The notes below the pieces were generated by a model. It saw only the letters and a program-made list of their open reading frames with translations, was not told the DNA's origin and did no database searches. The position numbers were made by a program, and so were the translations under genes. A stretch of DNA of 64,000 nt from positions 9,957,001 to 10,021,000 of the forward strand of contig NC_056550.1 of NCBI RefSeq assembly GCF_910596095.1, read 5' to 3'. Position 1 is the stretch's first letter. Every line of letters starts with the position of its first letter. Origin of the DNA: Thunnus maccoyii (taxonomy: Eukaryota; Chordata; Actinopteri; Scombriformes; Scombridae). This document shows, piece by piece, positions 58,561-64,000 of this stretch.

Positions 58561-61500
58561 TGCTACCTGTGGGGCTCTGAGCTGATATAGTGCTTGCAGT
58601 AACAGAGTCACATCTTCCTGTGCTCCCACTCCCACTGGAGGGAGGTGAGGGTGAGGAGAGGGGAGAGGGACTGTGCTGTGACACACAGTGAGCCACCGCA
58701 AACCCTGGGGACGGCGCACATGAACATAAACACACACACAAACACACACACACGCTTGTGTTAACTGCTTTTGTCATTTCAGGATCATTCCTGACCCTGA
58801 CATCCTTACTTTAGGTGAGGAATGTTGTTGCCTTTCAGTTGTCTTTTTTGGGTCATCACAAGGATGAATATAAAAGAACACAAATTAAGTCTAGAGATTT
58901 TATGTGGACACAGTACAGACACTCATACACCAATGTAACCTAAGAGACTTGTGCGTCAGATACAGTTTATGTATGTGTGTGAGTGTGAGATTAACCTGTA
59001 AACTTATTCAAAACAGCTTTGTTTGAACAAATTTAAGCCTTGTAATGTTACTGTAGTTTACCCAAAACACACACAGATACATGTTGACTTTAAACTTGGC
59101 TTTCAATATATCCAATATATGTTGACTCAAAAGCCTTAGAAAATCATTTTCACAGTGAAGAAGCCTGGAATTCAAGAGCTTCACATTTCAAAGTCATTTC
59201 CATGGAAGTAAGTTTCCTCGCTGAGACAAACAAAGAGACCTATTCAGGCAGCAGGTAATTTGAACCCGGAAGAAAAGGATTTAGCTGGCACAGATGAGGC
59301 GACATTAGAACTATAGCAAAAGGTATTTAACATCAGAGGAAGAGTTTCTGCTGTATCCTCAGGAGTCATATGTCTACACAAAGCCTCTAATCTACAGCAA
59401 GTCTTGAATTACTGTTACACTTCTTAACTAAAGATCAAATCACAAATCCTTTCCACTGCTCAGATACCATCACAATTGGTTTGAAGGTCAACTTTCTGAA
59501 AAAGTTTTCTCTAAGACTTAAAAGGAAAGGTCTTAACACACTTACCCAATGTTCTTTATTATTTATTATAATACTAATTCTAATAAATGATTCAGTGTGT
59601 GTACATCATGGACCTTTGTTTACTGCCGTTGTTTTATGATGTTATTATGCTCATTCAGATTCTAGATGAAAGGCTTTCCGCTATTCATCTGTGTACTGTC
59701 TGTGCTGGCTGTATCACTTGATCAGTACATCAGCAGCACTTTAGAAACAACAGCGTCTGTGTGGGTTTTGTTTGCTCCTAATTCTGAAGCCTCTGACTGT
59801 TTGTACAACTCACCTCCAAAGCAAGTGTACAGAAGGAAAGAAAAAATATATTTAAAACTTCAAAGGAGTCTAAAAAGATGAGTTTCTACTCTCCTCAAGG
59901 GAAAGTGTATAGTCTGAAGCAGTATGTGTGGAGACTTGATCCCGCTTATGTGTGTGTCACCTGGTACTTTATCGACGGAGGCAAAGACTGATCTGTTTGC
60001 CGTGGGGTCGTTGGGGGCTCGTCTTGACTGCTCATAGAATCGGAAAGGCAGGCCGCTGGGTGAAGCGTTGGTCGTCTGGCCAAAACCCAACACCTCCGTC
60101 GCACTGGGCTGCACAGGCAGGTCCAACAGAGCTGCATACAGAAGCAATAGCTGTGTTATTTGCTTTGAATCTTTTTTTCTTTTTTTTTTTTTTTTTTTTT
60201 ACTTCAGTGGCTATTTTGGCAGTGTTCACATCCTCCTTGACTGTGCTGCATTGGCAAAATTTCAGATATCTGTTTTTAATTTTGTATGCAATTCTAAGAA
60301 TCTGCCCATCAGAGGGAGAAGTGCAAGTTGCTGATGTCCATCGGTACTTCTTGTGTCAGTACACAATAAATACTTGGTGAACTTGGTGTGTTTTCTCTTT
60401 GATTCGGTTTGTTTTCACACAGAGAAAAATCCAAGCAAGCCAAAAAGGCAGCAACAAAAGCTTCACTCATTGGTCAGATGTGTCTGGGGCAGGAGCAAGA
60501 ATGTGACTACAAGAAGAGGGTCCTGAAGGACGTCTACTTGCCAAATACAACATCCTCTGATGCACTAATCCAGGTCTGACCTTGTTTCACTCTCCGGCTA
60601 GTTGTTAGCAACTGTTTAATTCGCTCATCCGCATCCCACTATGCAAGTTCGATTTAACCGGACCGAAAAAGTGCAGATTTGAAAACACCCTTAATTACTC
60701 TTCGTTGTGAATGCACACGGCCGTGTTGGCCTGTGGATGATGAAATATGCATGGTAAATGACACTTTGAAGCTTTTGGGTAATGCTTTTACTCAAAGCTT
60801 TTATTTATCTTTAAGATCACACACATCAATTGTGGTAGGAGAATGTGAATAATATGAATGTGTATGATAAGAGAAGTATGACTAATTCAGGGTAACGACT
60901 GGTACTACAAAGCTCTTGATAAAGAGATTAGTTCACTGATTTCATTTTTGAAATTTAGTAAAGGGAATCATGTGATTTCTTGTAAAAGCCTTCTGTACCA
61001 TGTACTTTCAAGTAGCTTCTGAGACACTTTTAGCCTCTGAGTGATAAAGCGCAGTGACTCTGCTGTCCGGAGTTGAGAGGAGGAAGGGTCATTTTGGACA
61101 TATGAGTGAAGGCAGAAATCTTGAAGCGCTTCCTGCTTCCTCACCTGCGATCCTCTGCATCTTCATGCGTCTGGCCTGGATGCGACCTTTAGCTAGCCTC
61201 TGCTTGGCAATGATGCAGCGGATGTGGTCGGCGAAGATGAAGTTGGCCTGCAGGATGGGCAGGGGCTTGGCGTGGGGGTTGGAGCTGGGCTTGTGGATGA
61301 CGATGTTCAACGCTCTGCTGTCATCTTCAACGCCAGACACCTGCATGTCCTGGTGGCAGAGAGAGGGAGGGAGGAAGGGGAAAAGAGAGGGAGAGAGTGT
61401 TAAAGAGTTTAAACAGCAAGAGATAGATGAAAAGAGGTTAAAAAAAGAGGACAATAGAGAAAGTGGGAATGAAAGGGTGAAAAGGCAAACAATGACAAGA

Positions 61501-62084
61501 AAAACAAATGCAAAGAAGAGGGTGGGAAAAAAATACAAATGGACTGAAAGTGAGTTGACAGACAGATAAATGGGACATGACTGTTGATCTTAGTTACATT
61601 TGCAAATTCACACCCAAAGAGCAGTTAACATCAGAAAGCATTTTGTAATAACACTTTCACAATATCAGTTTCACTGCATCATACTGTACAAATTCTAACA
61701 TTATTGCTGCAATTCAGATGTAAGAAATGAAAGTAAAAATTAAACAAAATTAAAATTAAAATGAATTAAATTAGAAACATTAAATGCAACATCAACCTAT
61801 CTGACTCATTAGTGACAGTAAAGTATGTTACTGTATGTGCTCTAAATATTTCTAGCATTTCTTCAGTGAAAATGATATGAAGGCCATGACATACAGACAC
61901 ACACACACACACACACACCACTTTTCTCTTACTTGCAAGAGGCCGGCAAACTTGACTACACCCCATCCGAGACGTTTGGTTTCTGGTTCGACCAGACTCA
62001 TCTGGTAGACATCCACAGCGAGGAACCTTTGGGCCTGGCCGCCATCTTTGCTGACCACCATACAAGCTATTAGGTCACTATTAT
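56192..62084 (-). CDS. clec16a: CLEC16A C-terminal region, last five coding exons
   Basis: CLEC16A is an endosome/lysosome-associated regulator of autophagy and mitophagy that works with the RNF41 (NRDP1)/USP8 ubiquitin machinery; despite its name it is not a typical C-type lectin. Five exons (61933-62084, 61145-61349, 59961-60131, 58567-58704, 56192-56856) join in phase through consensus GT/AG sites and give about 442 residues ending in TAA. Conserved blocks, in order: VSKDGGQAQRFLAVDVYQMS, LGWGVVKFAGLLQ, RCIIAKQRLAKGRIQARRMK, ALLDLPVQPSATEVLGFGQ, SVFASVDKVPG, and TISLL with ADTLSVESLTL. The tail is low-complexity, with a Ser/Pro-rich part and a long acidic stretch. The N-terminal FPL domain lies beyond the right edge. 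The gene converges on socs1, as in human 16p13. Confidence 0.95.
56857..58566 (-). other. clec16a intron
   Basis: The intron between the last two coding exons. It contains an (AT)n run at 58276-58296 and a GT microsatellite at 58528-58552. No nested gene was recognised. Confidence 0.7.
58567..58704 (-). CDS. clec16a: clec16a exon, Ser/Pro-rich
   Basis: Acceptor CCGTCCCCAG; the carried base completes Gly of GFAVAHCVSQHSPSPLSS. Continues PSPPSSGSGSTGRCDS and TISAQSPT plus one base, then GTAGCA. 138 bp. A GT microsatellite (58528-58552) begins 15 bases into the following intron. Confidence 0.92.
58705..59960 (-). other. clec16a intron
   Basis: Bounded by in-phase GT/AG sites. AT-rich, with no repeat or gene recognised apart from a short CA run at its left end. 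Confidence 0.7.
59961..60131 (-). CDS. clec16a: clec16a exon with ALLDLPVQP
   Basis: Acceptor TTCTGTATGCAG; the carried base completes Ala. Encodes ALLDLPVQPSATEVLGFG, PFRFYEQSRRAPNDPT and RSVFASVDKVP plus one base, then GTGACA. 171 bp. Confidence 0.95.
60132..61144 (-). other. clec16a intron with exon-like opposite-strand ORF
   Basis: Contains a poly-T block (about 60171-60200) and, on the plus strand at 60403-60579, an open frame with a splice-acceptor-like start that reads as plausible protein (see findings). No named homologue. Confidence 0.6.
61145..61349 (-). CDS. clec16a: clec16a exon with DHIRCIIAKQRLAKGRIQA
   Basis: Starts in phase 0 after CTGCCACCAG with DMQVSGVEDDSRALN, continues through NPHAKPLPILQANFIFADHI, and ends KMQRIA with one base carried over before GTGAGG. 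205 bp. The basic KQRLAKGRIQARRMKMQR helix is the most strongly conserved part seen. Confidence 0.95.
61350..61932 (-). other. clec16a intron, purine-rich
   Basis: Plus-strand purine-rich tract at 61357-61560 and a CA microsatellite at 61897-61919 near the donor. Confidence 0.7.
61933..62084 (-). CDS. clec16a: clec16a exon (first in window)
   Basis: Begins after TTCTTTTCAG with two bases completing a codon, encodes DNSDLIACMVVSKDGG, then FLAVDVYQMSLVEPETKRLG and WGVVKFAGLLQ, and ends on a codon boundary before GTAAGA. 152 bp. Confidence 0.93.
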
Positions 62085-64000
62085 CTGAAAAGAAGATAAA
62101 CATGATGGTAAAGAGAGACTAATGATACCAGGACTCCAAGTTTACAGGAATGATCTGTTTACGGTTAAAATAATCAGTTAGTTGTGTACAGTGAGCAGTT
62201 TCAATTAGTTTTTGTAGCAAAAGGGCTATGATTTCGCACTGGGGGGGCACAGAGGCACTTCTCCTGGCTAACTGCTCTGTGAGGCTGTACCATAACCCTC
62301 ACCCTTAGCATGATGGTGCTTTAAGCTAAATGCTAAAGTCAGCATGCTAACATGGTCATAATGTTAGCATGATGTTTAGCAGTTATAATGTTTACCAGGT
62401 TCACCATCTTAGCTTAGTGTGTTAGCATGCTAACATTTGCTAATTGGCACTAAACACAAAGCACAGCTGAGGCTGATGGGAATGCCATTAGTTTTGCAGG
62501 TATTTGCCCATATGCCAAAGTATTGGACAAATTTTGACTTGATGATGGCGCAGGATGAAAAGTCAGAGGATCATTAAAGTTATTGCAGTTCACCCTATGA
62601 GGGACATGAATGTGTGTACCAGATTTCATGACAATCCATCCAATAGTTGTTGAGAATTTCACTCAAAACCATGGTGATCCAAGATGAAATGTCAGGGGAG
62701 CATCACTATCATTAGGATTTATCCACTGAACACCATCAATGTCTTTACAAATGTTCATAGAAATCTACTAAGGACTTGTATTATTATTATATTATATATC
62801 CACATATTTCAGTGTGGACCAAAGCAGTGGATCAATGACTGACAAATAGACCGACTTCGCCATCCCTTGAGCCATGCTGCTAATGTGGCTAAAAATAATA
62901 TAACTATGCAGACTGTGTGGACCATCACATTTTCAAGAGGTTTTAGTCTTCAATAGCTCCATGATAGACATGCACACTGTAAAATGTGCTGTAAAATACA
63001 TAGCACAGCATATATTACATATATCACTGACGTTGACATGAAATAACCACCACTCGTTTTCCGTCAGGAAACCACAAATGATGATACAGCTTAGACAGAC
63101 TATGACTTAAGACTTATGACTTTTATTTCACTAGAACATAAAAGTGCTTGATTACTTATGCCAAACCACATTCAATTAGGGCACTGCAGCTGTGAACAGA
63201 AATAAAATTCAGATCATACAATGATTCATCTTCTTTAGAAAAACCTCTGCAGTTTTTGATTTAGATTTTAGTTATGAAGTGCTATTAATGAAGTGTGATT
63301 GTGTTTTACTGCTGAACTATCTTTACATTTTTTAAATGTTACTTGTGTCTACACTAATGTACAATACATACTACATATAGAGAGAGCAGTCAGATACACA
63401 GTTAGTAAAAACAGACAGACTGTTACACACTTAAAAGGGGAATGCTTTTCTCCCACATGTCTAGGTGCATGATGCAGAAATGATACACCCACATCTCAGC
63501 ATCCTCACTTCAGTTTACCATGAAACCTACAGTACTGCGAAACAAACATGGGGTGAGGAACTGATGATGACCTCATTTGACTACACTAGTTTTGGTTTAA
63601 ATATCACCCAACTTGTCTGGCTCTAAATATAAAGCAGTAACACCAGACTGACGTACAAATTCCCCAGTGAATTCGTCTTTCGCTTGCACAATCTCATAAA
63701 TGTCTCTTCCTCTTAAAAATATTTACAGTATGCTTTTTGGTTCCTTGATTTATATTCTTAAGTATCCTGACTAATCCTTTGTTGACCAATATATGTGTCT
63801 GTTTTACATGGAAAATTGGTTGGTCGGTGAAAGTGGTACTTAGGTTTGTTTAAGGAGCCCCTATAGTTCTATGTTTGATGTGGAGGAACACTATTTTACA
63901 CTTTGTTTTTAATGGTGTTTGGTGTTTTTCTCAATGTCAGACAGCTGTTCATGCTCACATGGTGACTTGTAATGGAAATCATATGTGTTGCCTTCCGGTT
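62085..64000 (-). other. clec16a intron (part)
   Basis: The sequence right of the first exon in the window holds the third copy of the GCTAACATGCTAAC repeat. I could not identify a further clec16a exon before the window ends. Confidence 0.6.
62290..62895 (+). repeat. Dispersed teleost repeat, copy 3
   Basis: The fullest copy in the window: GTCAGCATGCTAACATGGTC, GTTTAGCAGTTATAATGTTT, GCATGCTAACATTTGCTAAT, GCACAGCTGAGGCTGATGGG, TTTTGCAGGTATTTG, GATGATGGCGCAGGATGAAA, ATTTCATGACAATCCATCCA and GTGGACCAAAGCAGTGGATC, with a tail GAGCCATGCTGCTAATGTGG. It shares the order of phrases with copies 1 and 2. Confidence 0.8.

Noticed and set aside
63650..63715. Minus-strand frame reading RDIYEIVQAKDEFTGEF as a possible further clec16a exon
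   Set aside because: The acceptor is poor, the frame stops soon after, and I cannot match it to a CLEC16A segment.

Overview
The window is vertebrate nuclear DNA, almost certainly from a percomorph-type teleost fish. Only a few percent is coding. The exons are small with GT/AG borders, and the rest is AT-rich intergenic and intronic DNA full of CA, GA and TAAC microsatellites. It also holds several repeat families I recognise from fish genomes: an L2-type LINE, Tc1-like transposons with intact inverted ends, a hAT-like zinc-finger fragment, a fold-back element, and a GCTAACATGCTAAC-type interspersed repeat. No bacterial or viral gene is present, and I found no tRNA, rRNA or CRISPR array.

Three protein-coding genes are supported. 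(1) At 12034-12212 (minus) lies the first coding exon of a conventional protein kinase C. It carries the pseudosubstrate and the start of the first C1 domain. The rest of the gene lies beyond the left edge, so 1-12033 is intron 1. (2) At about 45480-48590 (plus) lies socs1, complete. It has a TATA promoter with ISRE, GAS and GC boxes, a non-coding exon 1, a 1.2-kb intron, and a single coding exon of 240 residues with a polyserine stretch, KIR, SH2 domain and SOCS box. (3) At 56192-62084 (minus) lie the last five coding exons of clec16a. Their junctions are all in phase, and the 5' part is beyond the right edge.

Layout: 1-12 kb is PKC intron 1. A roughly 0.7-kb GA/CT tract (12.49-13.17 kb) sits just upstream of the PKC 5' UTR. 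About 32 kb without a recognisable host gene follows (13.2-45.2 kb), holding most of the mobile elements. Then come the socs1 locus, a roughly 5-kb spacer with repeats, and clec16a in convergent orientation. The socs1/clec16a tail-to-tail pair matches human 16p13; human RMI2, which lies between them, was not found here. PKC and socs1 are divergent.

The most interesting signals centre on socs1: a second ISRE/GAS composite 9.3 kb upstream, a tandem AP-1 pair 1.8 kb upstream, an upstream ORF overlapping the start codon, an expandable coding serine microsatellite, an unusual kinase-inhibitory region, and a perfect 17-bp-arm hairpin in the intron. Elsewhere the main points are a 26-bp perfect palindrome centred on a CArG box, a solo LTR with exact 5-bp target duplications, and a two-exon HTH-only Tc1-like ORF between 212-bp direct repeats.
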